This document shows positions 1 through 7,876 of a stretch of 64,000 nt of DNA, one piece after another. The stretch lies in NCBI RefSeq assembly GCF_030269905.1, contig NZ_BSVC01000007.1:124001-188000 (forward strand), given 5' to 3'. Source of the DNA: Pelosinus sp. IPA-1. GTDB taxonomy: Bacteria > Bacillota > Negativicutes > DSM-13327. The translations under genes and the position numbers were made by a program. The notes under the pieces were generated by a model. The model saw nothing but the letters and a program-made list of their open reading frames with translations, had not been told where the DNA came from and did not search any database. Position 1 is the stretch's first letter. Each line of letters opens with the position of its first letter.

Positions 1-1118
1 CAATGATGGGGGTGCCATCAACAAAAGAATTGGCAGAACAGGAAAAAAGAGCTTTAGAACAAGGGGCTAATCCAGCATGGTTAGCAAAAATGAGAGGCGG
101 TAAGACTGGGGTGGTTGGTATTATGCATTTTTCTCAGCCCGGTCCTACAGTAGCTTTTCGTTTTGACATGGATGCCAATGATGTGGTAGAGGCTGAAGTA
201 GAGGGACATAGGCCTTATAAAGAAGGTTTTTCTTCTGTCAATAAAGGAGCTATGCATGCTTGTGGTCATGATGGCCATACAGCAGTAGGCTTAGCTCTAG
301 CTGAAGTATTGGTTGGCTTAAAAAATGTATTAAAAGGAACAGTAAAGCTCATATTCCAGCCAGCAGAGGAAGGGGTTCGGGGAGCGAAAGCGATGGTAAC
401 TCGTGGTGTGGTAGATGATGTAGATTATCTAATTGGTATGCATTTAGGTTTTGCTTTAAAAAAGAGCAATTCCGTGACTTGTCATACTGAGGGATTCTTA
501 GCAACTACGAAGATAGACGCAGTTTTCACTGGTGTTCCTGCTCATGCAGGTGCCGCACCAGAAGTGGGGCGTAACGCGTTACTTGCTGTGTCGGCGGCGG
601 CTTTGAACCTTCATGCTATTTCACGCCATAGTAAAGGAGCATCGCGGATTAATGTAGGATTTATACAGGCTGGAACAGGCCGAAATGTAGTGCCAGCGAA
701 TGCAGTCTTGAAATTAGAAACTAGGGGTACTAGTAGTGAAATTAACGAATATATGTATAAAGAAGCGGTACGAATTCTAAAAGCTGCAGCTGCTATGTAT
801 GATGTCACAGTAGAACTTACAGAAATGGGCGGCGCTGTTGGATGTGAAAGTAATCCGGAATTGGTAGCTAGACTTCAGCAAGTAGCCGTAAATAGTGGTT
901 TATTCGATGAAGTCATACCTTCTGTCAACCTTGGAGGCAGCGAGGATTGTACTTACTTCATGGAACGCGTCCAGCAAAAAGGCGGACAGGCAACTTACTT
1001 AATTGTAGGAACGGAATTAATGGCAGGGCATCATGATTCTCGCTTTGACTTTAATGAAGAAGCCCTTGTTTCATCTACGGCATTATTAGGAGAGATGGCT
1101 GCGGAGCTCTTGAAGTAA
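1..1118 (+). CDS. M20-family amidohydrolase (AbgA/HipO-like), 5' end outside window
   Basis: Zinc-dependent M20D peptidase/amidohydrolase that would hydrolyse N-acyl or p-aminobenzoyl-glutamate-type amides in the cytoplasm. Visible family motifs are FRFDMDAND (metal-binding Asp), HACGHDGHTA, QPAEEG (catalytic Glu pair), GMHLG and, near the end, AGHHDSRFDF. About 371 codons are present; family members usually run to about 390-440, and the reading frame is open through base 1, so the N-terminal first metal-binding segment lies upstream of the window. The ATG at position 3 is an internal Met rather than the true start. The exact substrate cannot be told from sequence. A strong terminator follows at once, so this is the last gene of its transcript. 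Confidence 0.85.
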   Translation, partial: MMGVPSTKELAEQEKRALEQGANPAWLAKMRGGKTGVVGIMHFSQPGPTVAFRFDMDANDVVEAEVEGHRPYKEGFSSVNKGAMHACGHDGHTAVGLALAEVLVGLKNVLKGTVKLIFQPAEEGVRGAKAMVTRGVVDDVDYLIGMHLGFALKKSNSVTCHTEGFLATTKIDAVFTGVPAHAGAAPEVGRNALLAVSAAALNLHAISRHSKGASRINVGFIQAGTGRNVVPANAVLKLETRGTSSEINEYMYKEAVRILKAAAAMYDVTVELTEMGGAVGCESNPELVARLQQVAVNSGLFDEVIPSVNLGGSEDCTYFMERVQQKGGQATYLIVGTELMAGHHDSRFDFNEEALVSSTALLGEMAAELLK

Positions 1119-1154
1119 TAACTTATTAAAATTTTTTAGAAAGTAAATGTTGGA

Positions 1155-1200
1155 TGCCCTATTGTAATGTGTTTTACGTTACAATAAGGCATTTTTTATT
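1155..1200 (+). terminator. Rho-independent terminator after the amidohydrolase
   Basis: A 13-bp inverted repeat (TGCCCTATTGTAA with its complement, loop TGTGTTTTACG region) is followed by a T-rich run. It lies 36 bases after the amidohydrolase stop codon. Confidence 0.85.
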
Positions 1201-1547
1201 TTTTATAAAAATTGAATTGAATAGTTAAAAAAAACGGGGAACTATGACGAAAAATGTTATAATTTGCATAGTGGAATTGTTCCTTACGGAAAGCGTGCTG
1301 GTAAAGGGCGGTGGCAGTGATCTAAATATCGACTTTATATAAGCAACGTCTGGGATTTTTAGTAATTTTTTGCTTTTATTAGTTACAATTTTGTTAACAA
1401 TATGTTAAACTTAATTTAATTAAAAAAGTAAGAAATAAGTAAATGGTATGATTCAAATTTACCATTCATTTGTAAAAAAGATTAGAAAGGTAGGTGAAAT
1501 AGTTTTTTGAAAGTGAGAATATTCTTTACTTTCAAAAGGCTCGGTCT
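1201..1547. other. 347-base gap before the chemoreceptor gene, no gene seen
   Basis: No coding frame is supported here. There is a TATAAT at 1258-1263, though no good -35 partner at 17 bp. Downstream comes a GC-richer patch (about 1270-1350) with a small TTCC-TTAC-GGAA hairpin, then AT-rich sequence up to the chemoreceptor start. It may be a long 5' leader. I compared it with c-di-GMP (GEMM) aptamer motifs, which often precede chemoreceptors in this group, and did not find the conserved segments. Confidence 0.4.
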
Positions 1548-3236
1548 ATGCGAATTACCATCGGCAGGAAGATTATTTTAGCGGCTATTATTTTATTATC
1601 ATTATTTGTTAGCATTAATATTTATACCTTCTATCAAATTAACCAAACCAAGGACAAGTATAGTTATCTTATTACTGAAGTAACGCCTGAAATCCAAGAT
1701 GTTAAGGATGTAAATACAGAGCTATGGTATCAAAACACGCAAATTAGAGGGTACATACTTACTGGAAACCAAAACTATGCTCAATTATACCAAAATTCCA
1801 AACAAAAGACGGCAGATACCCTAGAAAGATTAGAGAAAAAGATGACTTCTCCTCAAGCAGTAAAGGAAGTTGCCGTCTTAAAAATGGCTGTTAAGACCTA
1901 TAATCAAACATTAGAACAAGGGCTGAAAGTTCGGGATAAAGTAGGAATTCAAGATACGATTAAATACATGGATTCAACAGGGCAAAGAGCAGATGCAGTG
2001 GTAAAAATCATGGATGACTTTATAGTTTTCACTAATCAAGAAATTAGTGAAAAAGTAAATGAAACAAATGAATCCATTGCTACAATGCAAAGAATTATTG
2101 CGCTGCTTGATATAAGTATCTTTTTGATACTCATATTCTCTGCGACTATTTTAGGAAAGAAAATTGGTAGTGTATTTGGGAATGTAGCTAAAATTGCCGA
2201 AGAAATAGCAGAGGGAAATTTAGCACCAAAATCTGTAAAATACCAATATAATGATGAGATTGGAGATTTAATTGGCTCTTTCAATGTAATGGTGAGCAAA
2301 CTTAGAAACTTGATTCAGCAGGTAGCTATGGCAACTGAGCAAGTTTCAGCAGCAAGTCAACAACTGAATGCGAGTACCGAGGAAACTGCTAGGTCCGTTA
2401 CCTATACTGCTGAAATCGCTAGTAATGTTGCGGGAGATACTTTTAAACAAGAAGAAGGTGTGCAGCATACTACGAAAGTAACCCAAGAGATGTCTGTGAC
2501 AATTGGTAATATAGTAGATAGTGTAATGGCTGTGTCTTCAAACTCAGCACAAACGGCACAGGTTGCAAAAGAAGGTGGAAGTGCCGTTTTAGGAGCCGTT
2601 AATCAAATGGCAATGATAAATGATGTAGTAACAAAATCGGCTCAGAATATCGAACAACTAAATCAGAGTTCCACGCGAATTGGGGAAATTATTAGTGTAA
2701 TTCGGCAAATCGCTGATCAAACTAATTTGTTAGCTCTTAATGCAGCGATTGAAGCTGCTAGAGCGGGAGAATCTGGGCGTGGCTTTGCTGTTGTTGCTGA
2801 TGAAGTACGAAAATTAGCAGAGCAATCTCATCGCGCTTCTGAAGAAATCGCTTTAATCATTCAAGATATTCAGAAGGAAACGTTAAATGCAATAACGATA
2901 ATGGATCAAGGAACCCAAGAAGTACATAAAGGAACTGCTGTAATTTCCAATACAGGGGACCAATTTAAAAATATAGTTATGTTAGTTGAGGGCTTAAATA
3001 GCCAAATTCAGTCCATTAGCACCGCAGCGGATACATTGAACGTAGCAAGTGGTACAATGGTTGATTCTGTAACGAATATAAGAGAAATCACTCATAATAC
3101 CTCTACAAATATCCAGACGATTTCTAGTACCTCTGAGGAGCAATCGGCAACAATGGAGGAAATTGCTTCTGCTAGCATTGATTTAACAAATTTAGCCGAA
3201 AAATTGCGAAAAACAGTGAGCCAGTTTAAGTTATAG
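1548..3236 (+). CDS. methyl-accepting chemotaxis protein
   Basis: Membrane chemoreceptor that signals to CheA/CheW. Domain order: short cytoplasmic start, TM1 (about residues 9-29), a periplasmic four-helix-bundle-type sensor (about 30-180), TM2 (about 183-203), HAMP (about 205-260), then a long coiled-coil signalling domain. The conserved hairpin tip is seen as [24 protein letters not shown], split here as [20 protein letters not shown] and flanking residues, followed by [18 protein letters not shown]. The protein ends with TVSQFKL. At 562 residues it is of usual size. The ribosome binding site is weak (AAAGG), so the ATG start is the best but not a certain choice. The next gene encodes a lone TRAP-type binding protein 73 bases downstream in the same direction, a plausible ligand-presenting partner (inference). 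Confidence 0.93.
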   Translation: MRITIGRKIILAAIILLSLFVSINIYTFYQINQTKDKYSYLITEVTPEIQDVKDVNTELWYQNTQIRGYILTGNQNYAQLYQNSKQKTADTLERLEKKMTSPQAVKEVAVLKMAVKTYNQTLEQGLKVRDKVGIQDTIKYMDSTGQRADAVVKIMDDFIVFTNQEISEKVNETNESIATMQRIIALLDISIFLILIFSATILGKKIGSVFGNVAKIAEEIAEGNLAPKSVKYQYNDEIGDLIGSFNVMVSKLRNLIQQVAMATEQVSAASQQLNASTEETARSVTYTAEIASNVAGDTFKQEEGVQHTTKVTQEMSVTIGNIVDSVMAVSSNSAQTAQVAKEGGSAVLGAVNQMAMINDVVTKSAQNIEQLNQSSTRIGEIISVIRQIADQTNLLALNAAIEAARAGESGRGFAVVADEVRKLAEQSHRASEEIALIIQDIQKETLNAITIMDQGTQEVHKGTAVISNTGDQFKNIVMLVEGLNSQIQSISTAADTLNVASGTMVDSVTNIREITHNTSTNIQTISSTSEEQSATMEEIASASIDLTNLAEKLRKTVSQFKL

Positions 3237-3309
3237 TGTATGTCATTTATTTGAAGTAAAAAAGGGGGTAGGTTAATTGTTCCTTAGCTGAACGGTTAAC
3301 TGCGATATT

Positions 3310-4320
3310 ATGAAAAAACTAGGATATTATAAAATAGCCGGAATAGTATTTGCGATCATATTCATAATTGGTGCAGGTTTCAGCCTTTATGCGAAAAATG
3401 CAACTACAGTGTCCAAAGAAAAATCAGTTATTTTACTAAAAGCTACAGATAATCAGCCAGAGGACTATCCCACAACTAAAGGGTTAAGGTACATGGCAAA
3501 ATTATTAGAAGAAAGAAGCAATGGACATATTAAGATGACAGTGTACAGCAGTGCTATCTTAGGGGATGGAAAGGATATTCTTGATGCTACACAGGCGGGA
3601 ACGTTAGATATTGGGCGAATAAGCGTTTCTTCATTAGTGGGTTATTCTCCAGAACTTAATGTATTTATGACACCTTTTCTTTTTCGCGATGCGGATCATG
3701 AGTGGAAAGTACTTGATGGTCCGATAGGAAAAAAACTACTAAAAGGCCTAGAAAAAGACGGTTTTGTGGGGTTGGGTTACTATGATTCTGGTGCACGTAG
3801 CTTTTATTCCAAAAAACCAATCCAATCCCCTCAGGATTTATTAGGGCAGAAGACAAGAGTACTAGATGTTAAAATACAAAAAGAAATGATTACCGCTATG
3901 GGTGGAGAACCTCTCACGACTCCATTTTTAGATGTGTATCCAGGATTTCAGACAGGAGCGCTCGATGCGGCAGAAAATAGTCCACCAAGCTTTTACTCTA
4001 CTAAGCATTATGAATTAGCGAAGTACTATACCATTACGGAGCATGTAGCTGTTCCTGAAACAATTATCATTAGTAAGAAAACTTGGGATTCTCTTTCGCC
4101 ACAAGATCAAGAGTTGATTCAGCAAGCTACCAAAGATTCTACAGTGTATCAGAAACAACTATGGAGTGAATTTACAAAGCAGTCCATGGATAAGCTAAAA
4201 GAGCAAGGCGTCAATATTATTACTCCTAATAAAGAATTATTTAAGCAAGCAGTTGCTCCACTTTATGCTAAATATCCTGAATATAAAGATTTGATAAAAG
4301 AAATTCAAGATACGAAATAA
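3310..4320 (+). CDS. TRAP-type C4-dicarboxylate solute-binding protein (DctP family), orphan
   Basis: Extracytoplasmic solute receptor of the DctP family (336 residues), normally delivering organic acids to a DctQM membrane pair. An N-terminal hydrophobic segment (about residues 7-27) with no lipobox Cys suggests a membrane anchor or Sec signal. Family signatures: GLRYMAKLLEERSNG, a conserved Arg region at SKKPIQSPQDLLGQKTRV, and the GALDAAENSPPSFYSTKHYE segment that in this family lies in the ligand pocket. No dctQ or dctM gene lies on either side; instead the upstream neighbour is a chemoreceptor. No good Shine-Dalgarno stands directly before this ATG; a purine run (AAAAAAGGGGG) is about 40 bases upstream. 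The gene may therefore serve in sensing rather than uptake (inference). Confidence 0.88.
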   Translation: MKKLGYYKIAGIVFAIIFIIGAGFSLYAKNATTVSKEKSVILLKATDNQPEDYPTTKGLRYMAKLLEERSNGHIKMTVYSSAILGDGKDILDATQAGTLDIGRISVSSLVGYSPELNVFMTPFLFRDADHEWKVLDGPIGKKLLKGLEKDGFVGLGYYDSGARSFYSKKPIQSPQDLLGQKTRVLDVKIQKEMITAMGGEPLTTPFLDVYPGFQTGALDAAENSPPSFYSTKHYELAKYYTITEHVAVPETIIISKKTWDSLSPQDQELIQQATKDSTVYQKQLWSEFTKQSMDKLKEQGVNIITPNKELFKQAVAPLYAKYPEYKDLIKEIQDTK

Positions 4321-4363
4321 GAGATAAGGCATCACGGAAGAGCCGTGATGCCTTATCTTTTTT
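4321..4363. terminator. Bidirectional terminator between dctP-like gene and aroK
   Basis: A 15-bp perfect inverted repeat (arm GATAAGGCATCACGG, loop AAGAG) is followed by a T run on the + strand and preceded by A-rich bases, so it can end both the rightward dctP-like transcript and the leftward aro transcript. Confidence 0.9.
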
Positions 4364-4383
4364 ATACTAATATTTCATTAAAA

Positions 4384-4881
4384 TTATTGAGACTCTTTCA
4401 TAATAGCTATTATTTGTTCGGCAGCATTTTCTAGAATTCCGTGATTTGGAATGCAAAAATGACAATAGGTTTCATACAGGTGTTTACGTTCTTGGTGAAG
4501 TGTATATATTTTATTATTATCCTTGGCTAACAAGGGACGAGTGGTAAGATCAGAAGATGCTAATATCATTGGAAGGGGGCGTTCAATATAAAATATAATA
4601 CCTGTTTCTCTCAGAAGTTCCATGTTTTCTGGACGAGTAACGATACCGCCACCAGTGGCAATAACTAGAGAGTTTTCACGATAGAGTTCCTTGACTGCGT
4701 TACTTTCTATTTGACGAAAGTAAGCTTCTCCTGATAGGAAAAGTTCAGGAATTTTTTTTTGTTCTTTTGCTTCAATATAGTGGTCGATATCAAGAAAGGT
4801 AGTTTTTAGCTTCTCGCTTACCATAGCGCCAATCGAGGATTTACCAGATCCGGGCATGCCAATGAGTACAATATTCTTCAT
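4384..4881 (-). CDS. aroK: shikimate kinase
   Basis: Phosphorylates shikimate at the 3-hydroxyl with ATP, step five of the chorismate pathway, in the cytoplasm. The P-loop GMPGSGKSS is at residues 8-16, the shikimate-binding DIDHYIE around 32-38, the YFRQIES motif near 55-61, the GGG motif near 78-80, and the lid region TRPLLA near 115. Length 165 matches the family. It is the last gene of the leftward aroF-aroC-aroK operon, 12 bases after aroC, with RBS GGAGG before the ATG. The strong hairpin at 4321-4363 closes the transcript. Confidence 0.95.
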   Translation of the reverse strand: MKNIVLIGMPGSGKSSIGAMVSEKLKTTFLDIDHYIEAKEQKKIPELFLSGEAYFRQIESNAVKELYRENSLVIATGGGIVTRPENMELLRETGIIFYIERPLPMILASSDLTTRPLLAKDNNKIYTLHQERKHLYETYCHFCIPNHGILENAAEQIIAIMKESQ

Positions 4882-4893
4882 TGCGACCTCCTG

Positions 4894-5961
4894 CTATAAG
4901 ACATCCCATAGGGCCATTGCAGTAACGGCTTCTACTACTGGCACAGCACGGGGTACAATACAAGGGTCATGACGTCCGCCGACGGAGATGGAGACGTTTT
5001 CCCCTTTGCTGTTTATGGTATGTTGCTCAAGAGCGATAGAAGGAGTTGGTTTAATTGCTACACGGAAAATAAGGGGCATGCCACTAGTAATTCCGCCAAG
5101 GATACCGCCATTGTGATTGGTAGAAGTTATGATGTTATTGTTTTGGTTATACATGGCATCATTTGCCTGACTGCCATTTAATTGAGCAAAAGCAAAACCT
5201 GCGCCAAATTCCACGCCCTTAACGGCAGGGATAGAGAATAATAGATGTGCCAGTGTACTTTCTAAAGAGTCAAAAAAAGGTTCTCCCAGCCCAGCAGGTA
5301 AGTGAATAGCGGCTGCTTCAATGATGCCGCCGACAGAGTCGCCTCGAGATTTAGCAGCAAGAATACATTCTTGCATTGCTTCACCTAACAAGGGGTCAAG
5401 GACAGGAAAGGCTTGATAACCTAATTGGTTAAGTGTTTCCTTGTCAACCGTGACGGCATCAAAGTTAGCTTCCGCTGTGGAAGCGATGCACTGTATATGG
5501 GCACCGATAAAAATGTCTTTCTGCCTAAGGAGCTGTTTGGCAATGGCACCGGCAAAGACTAGAGGAGCCGTGAGGCGGCCAGAAAAATGCCCTCCGCCTC
5601 TTAAGTCATTGTATCCTTTGTACTTTACGGAACCAGAATAATCGGCATGGCCAGGACGAAATGTAAAGGCGAGGGAATCATAGTCTGTGGACTTCTGATC
5701 CCGATTTTCAATAATGGCGCATAGCGGGCTCCCAGTGGTTTTACCATTTAAAAAACCACTCCAAATGGTAAAGGCATCTGTTTCCTTACGTGCTGTTGAC
5801 AACGGATTTCGTCCAGGTGCACGGCGTTCTAATTCTCTTGTTACTTCTTGCAAGTCAATTTCTAGGCCAGGGGGCAGTCCGTCAATGGTAATGCCAATCC
5901 CTTTTCCGTGGCTTTCGCCAAAAATAGTATAATGAACTTTTTTACCCCATGAGCCACTCAT
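4894..5961 (-). CDS. aroC: chorismate synthase
   Basis: Converts 5-enolpyruvylshikimate-3-phosphate to chorismate with reduced FMN, the last common step to Phe, Tyr and Trp. The N-terminal signature GESHGKGIGITIDGLPPG is complete, and the FMN/phosphate-binding RPGHADYSGSVKY and RGGGHFSGRLTAP segments follow near residues 105-135; the C-terminal GGRHDPCIVPRAVPVVEA is also present. Length 355 is normal. It starts at ATG 5961 with RBS GGAGG, 56 bases after aroF, and is followed closely by aroK, so the three genes form one operon controlled from the aroF leader. Confidence 0.96.
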   Translation of the reverse strand: MSGSWGKKVHYTIFGESHGKGIGITIDGLPPGLEIDLQEVTRELERRAPGRNPLSTARKETDAFTIWSGFLNGKTTGSPLCAIIENRDQKSTDYDSLAFTFRPGHADYSGSVKYKGYNDLRGGGHFSGRLTAPLVFAGAIAKQLLRQKDIFIGAHIQCIASTAEANFDAVTVDKETLNQLGYQAFPVLDPLLGEAMQECILAAKSRGDSVGGIIEAAAIHLPAGLGEPFFDSLESTLAHLLFSIPAVKGVEFGAGFAFAQLNGSQANDAMYNQNNNIITSTNHNGGILGGITSGMPLIFRVAIKPTPSIALEQHTINSKGENVSISVGGRHDPCIVPRAVPVVEAVTAMALWDVL

Positions 5962-6017
5962 TTGTTAACCTCCTGAAGTGAAGAATTCTCCGATTGCGAG
6001 GAATTTTACCGCGAAAA

Positions 6018-7031
6018 TTAAATAGCCCGGTTTTCAATTTTTGCAAGCTGGCCTAAGGTATCCATCAAGGCGGAAAAGCGCTCCGGTGTAATGGATTGTG
6101 GACCATCGCAGCTAGCATTAGCAGGGTCATTGTGTACTTCAATAATGAGTCCATCAGCACCAACTGCAATGGATGCTTTGGAGAGGGCTTCTACCATCCA
6201 CCATTTTCCGGCGGCATGACTAGGATCCACGATGACAGGAAGATGACTTAGTTTTTTTATCGCGAGTACGGCACTCAAGTCAAGAGTATTGCGTGTGTAA
6301 GTTTCAAAGGTACGAATGCCTCTTTCGCATAAAATAACATTTTCATTGCCTTCTGCCATTATATACTCTGCTGACATAAGTAATTCTTCAATTGTTGCAC
6401 TTAATCCTCGTTTTAATAAGATCGGTTTATTCGTTTGACCTACCGCCTTTAAAAGATCAAAATTTTGCATGTTACGAGCACCAATTTGTATGATGTCAAC
6501 ATCTTCCACAAACTTGTCCAAGGTTGCAACTGACATCATTTCCGATACGATTGGCAGCCCTGTTTCTTTTCTGGCGATTTTGAGTAATTCAAGTCCCTCT
6601 TCTTTTAAACCCTGGAAACTATAAGGTGATGTTCTTGGTTTGTAGGCACCACCACGCAAGAAGCCGGCACCAGCTGCTTTTACTTGATTGGCTACCGTAA
6701 CAATTTGGTTTTCGTTCTCGACAGAGCAGGGGCCTGCAATGATGGTTAATTTATTCCCACCAACGGTTTGGTTTCCAACGGAAAAGACACTGTTTTCTGG
6801 ATGAAAGAGCCGATTGGCTTTTTTATAAGGTTCTTGCACGGATAATACCTTCTCTACATAGTTTTTACTAGCTAGCTTATCTTTATCAAGTTTGTGAGTG
6901 CTGCCCACAACACCGATAATGGTCTGAAATTCTCCATAAGTAGGCCAAGCACTGCAACCACCTTTTTCTAATTCTGCTTTCAATTCATTGATTTGTTCTG
7001 CTGTTACAGAAGGATGTAATACGATAAACAT
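6018..7031 (-). CDS. aroF: 3-deoxy-7-phosphoheptulonate (DAHP) synthase, type I-beta
   Basis: First committed enzyme of aromatic amino acid synthesis: phosphoenolpyruvate plus erythrose-4-phosphate gives DAHP. An N-terminal ferredoxin-like (ACT-related) regulatory domain covers about residues 1-70 (start MFIVLHPSVTAEQ), as in Thermotoga-type enzymes where it mediates feedback inhibition. The TIM-barrel follows with IIAGPCSVE, FLRGGAYKPRTSPYSFQG, LKRGLSAT, LCERGIRTF and DPSHAAGK, the metal and substrate motifs. Length 337 is typical. RBS GGAGG precedes the ATG. Upstream sits an aromatic-rich leader peptide with an attenuator (7084-7296), so expression is very likely tuned by charged Phe/Tyr/Trp tRNA. 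Confidence 0.96.
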   Translation of the reverse strand: MFIVLHPSVTAEQINELKAELEKGGCSAWPTYGEFQTIIGVVGSTHKLDKDKLASKNYVEKVLSVQEPYKKANRLFHPENSVFSVGNQTVGGNKLTIIAGPCSVENENQIVTVANQVKAAGAGFLRGGAYKPRTSPYSFQGLKEEGLELLKIARKETGLPIVSEMMSVATLDKFVEDVDIIQIGARNMQNFDLLKAVGQTNKPILLKRGLSATIEELLMSAEYIMAEGNENVILCERGIRTFETYTRNTLDLSAVLAIKKLSHLPVIVDPSHAAGKWWMVEALSKASIAVGADGLIIEVHNDPANASCDGPQSITPERFSALMDTLGQLAKIENRAI

Positions 7032-7083
7032 AAGTAAAAGCCTCCTAATTTTTTATTTTATCATGAATAATTTGATTCTAGGT

Positions 7084-7120
7084 AAAAAAAATAAGACTCA
7101 CATGAGTCTTGTAGAGATGC
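7084..7120 (-). terminator. attenuator terminator in the aroF leader, with competing antiterminator arm
   Basis: On the minus strand AAGACTCA (7110-7103) pairs with TGAGTCTT (7100-7093) and is followed by a run of seven T (7090-7084): an intrinsic terminator 53 bases before the aroF start. An alternative pairing exists: AGATGC (7171-7166) with GCATCT (7120-7115) plus GAGT (7179-7176) with ACTC (7107-7104), which would take up the 5' arm of the terminator. The upstream arm lies inside the leader peptide reading frame just after the run of aromatic codons. Seen by eye; energies were not computed. Confidence 0.8.
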
Positions 7121-7137
7121 TAGGGAGTGGATTGTAA

Positions 7138-7296
7138 TTATCCAGTATATGTCATCCTGACATTCGCATCTAAATACTCATTGAAAAACCATACATTTAC
7201 TTTTTTCCAAGCGAAAAAGTCGAAGCTAAAAAAGTAGCTCCAACCAAAAAAGTAAAAATATTGTTGTTCAATTTCTTTATGCATGTGAAGTGTCAT
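7138..7296 (-). CDS. aromatic-rich leader peptide of the aroF-aroC-aroK operon
   Basis: A 52-codon reading frame starts at ATG 7296, seven bases after a good GGAGGA Shine-Dalgarno, and ends at TAA 7138. Between codons 13 and 38 there are ten Phe, three Tyr and three Trp codons, that is 16 aromatic residues out of 26 (for example YFYFFGWSYFF). A consensus promoter lies just upstream and a terminator with a competing hairpin just downstream. This is the arrangement of classical leader-peptide attenuation: a ribosome stalled at aromatic codons would leave the antiterminator arm at 7179-7166 free. The peptide has no recognisable function of its own and was presumably missed because it is short. 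Function is inferred; the arrangement is seen directly. Confidence 0.85.
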   Translation of the reverse strand: MTLHMHKEIEQQYFYFFGWSYFFSFDFFAWKKVNVWFFNEYLDANVRMTYTG

Positions 7297-7324
7297 GAGA
7301 ACATCCTCCGATAAAGCTTAGTTG

Positions 7325-7381
7325 AGTTACTGAACTTCCAGTAACTGTTTCTCATTATATCAAAAGATTTAAAAGTGTCAA
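7325..7381 (-). promoter_or_regulatory. promoter of the aro operon with a 5'-terminal hairpin
   Basis: On the minus strand TTGACA (7381-7376), a 16-base spacer and TATAAT (7359-7354) form a near-consensus sigma-A promoter, giving a transcript start near 7347. The first transcribed bases form an 8-bp hairpin (AGTTACTG and its complement, 7346-7325), which may stabilise the mRNA or act as an operator. Confidence 0.85.
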
Positions 7382-7481
7382 GTAATAGTTTTATTTTTAA
7401 TATAAAATTAATAAATGTTACATATAAGTTAGAAGAAAGAAACACTTGTGCAATAAGGGAGAACAAATTGAGAAAAAACTC

Positions 7482-7510
7482 TTGACAAGGATGGAAATTT
7501 TGAATAGAAT
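7482..7510 (+). promoter_or_regulatory. promoter of the trp operon
   Basis: TTGACA (7482-7487), 17-base spacer, TAGAAT (7505-7510). It stands directly before the T-box leader, with a transcript start expected near 7517, and is about 100 bp from the oppositely oriented aro promoter. Confidence 0.87.
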
Positions 7511-7516
7511 GTGCGT

Positions 7517-7809
7517 AAATAGAATTTGTAATTAGCGATGATCAGGATGAGTAGATAATCAAACTTTGGATCAGCGAGTCGGTGACCAGGAAACTGGAGG
7601 TGTGATGACCGGCCCAAAGAAGTTATGGAATGGACCTGTGAGCTGTTCATGCGAACACGTTGTGTTAGTAGGATGAACCGGTTGCCACCGTTATGGGGCT
7701 AGGGTATCGGATTTCTATCCCGTACCTGAATAGAGGGAAAGCTTTGCTTTCCAAATTAGGGTGGTATCGCGAACCATTTCGCCCCTTTCGGGTCGGAGTG
7801 GTTTTTTTA
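7517..7809 (+). ncRNA. T-box leader RNA, Trp (UGG) specifier
   Basis: Leader RNA that reads uncharged tRNA and switches between terminator and antiterminator. Stem I with its distal loops covers about 7540-7640; the specifier loop contains GAATGGACC, so the codon is UGG (7631-7633), Trp. The conserved T-box sequence AGGGTGGTATCGCG is at 7758-7771, and a terminator (ACCATTTCGCCC against GGGTCGGAGTGGT, then T7) ends at 7809. The Trp codon fits the trp genes downstream. The UGGU bulge would form a wobble pair with the G73 discriminator usual in bacterial tRNA-Trp. Confidence 0.93.
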
Positions 7810-7876
7810 TATTCATTTTTAACATTTGGGTTATCTAGGGTGCTGGTATTAGGTTAATTTGTAAGGAGGAATGGCT

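Noticed and set aside
1201-1547. c-di-GMP riboswitch before the chemoreceptor
   Set aside because: The conserved GEMM core segments are not present.
7429-7650. 73-codon minus-strand frame over the trp leader
   Set aside because: It lies across the T-box and its promoter, which explain the sequence.
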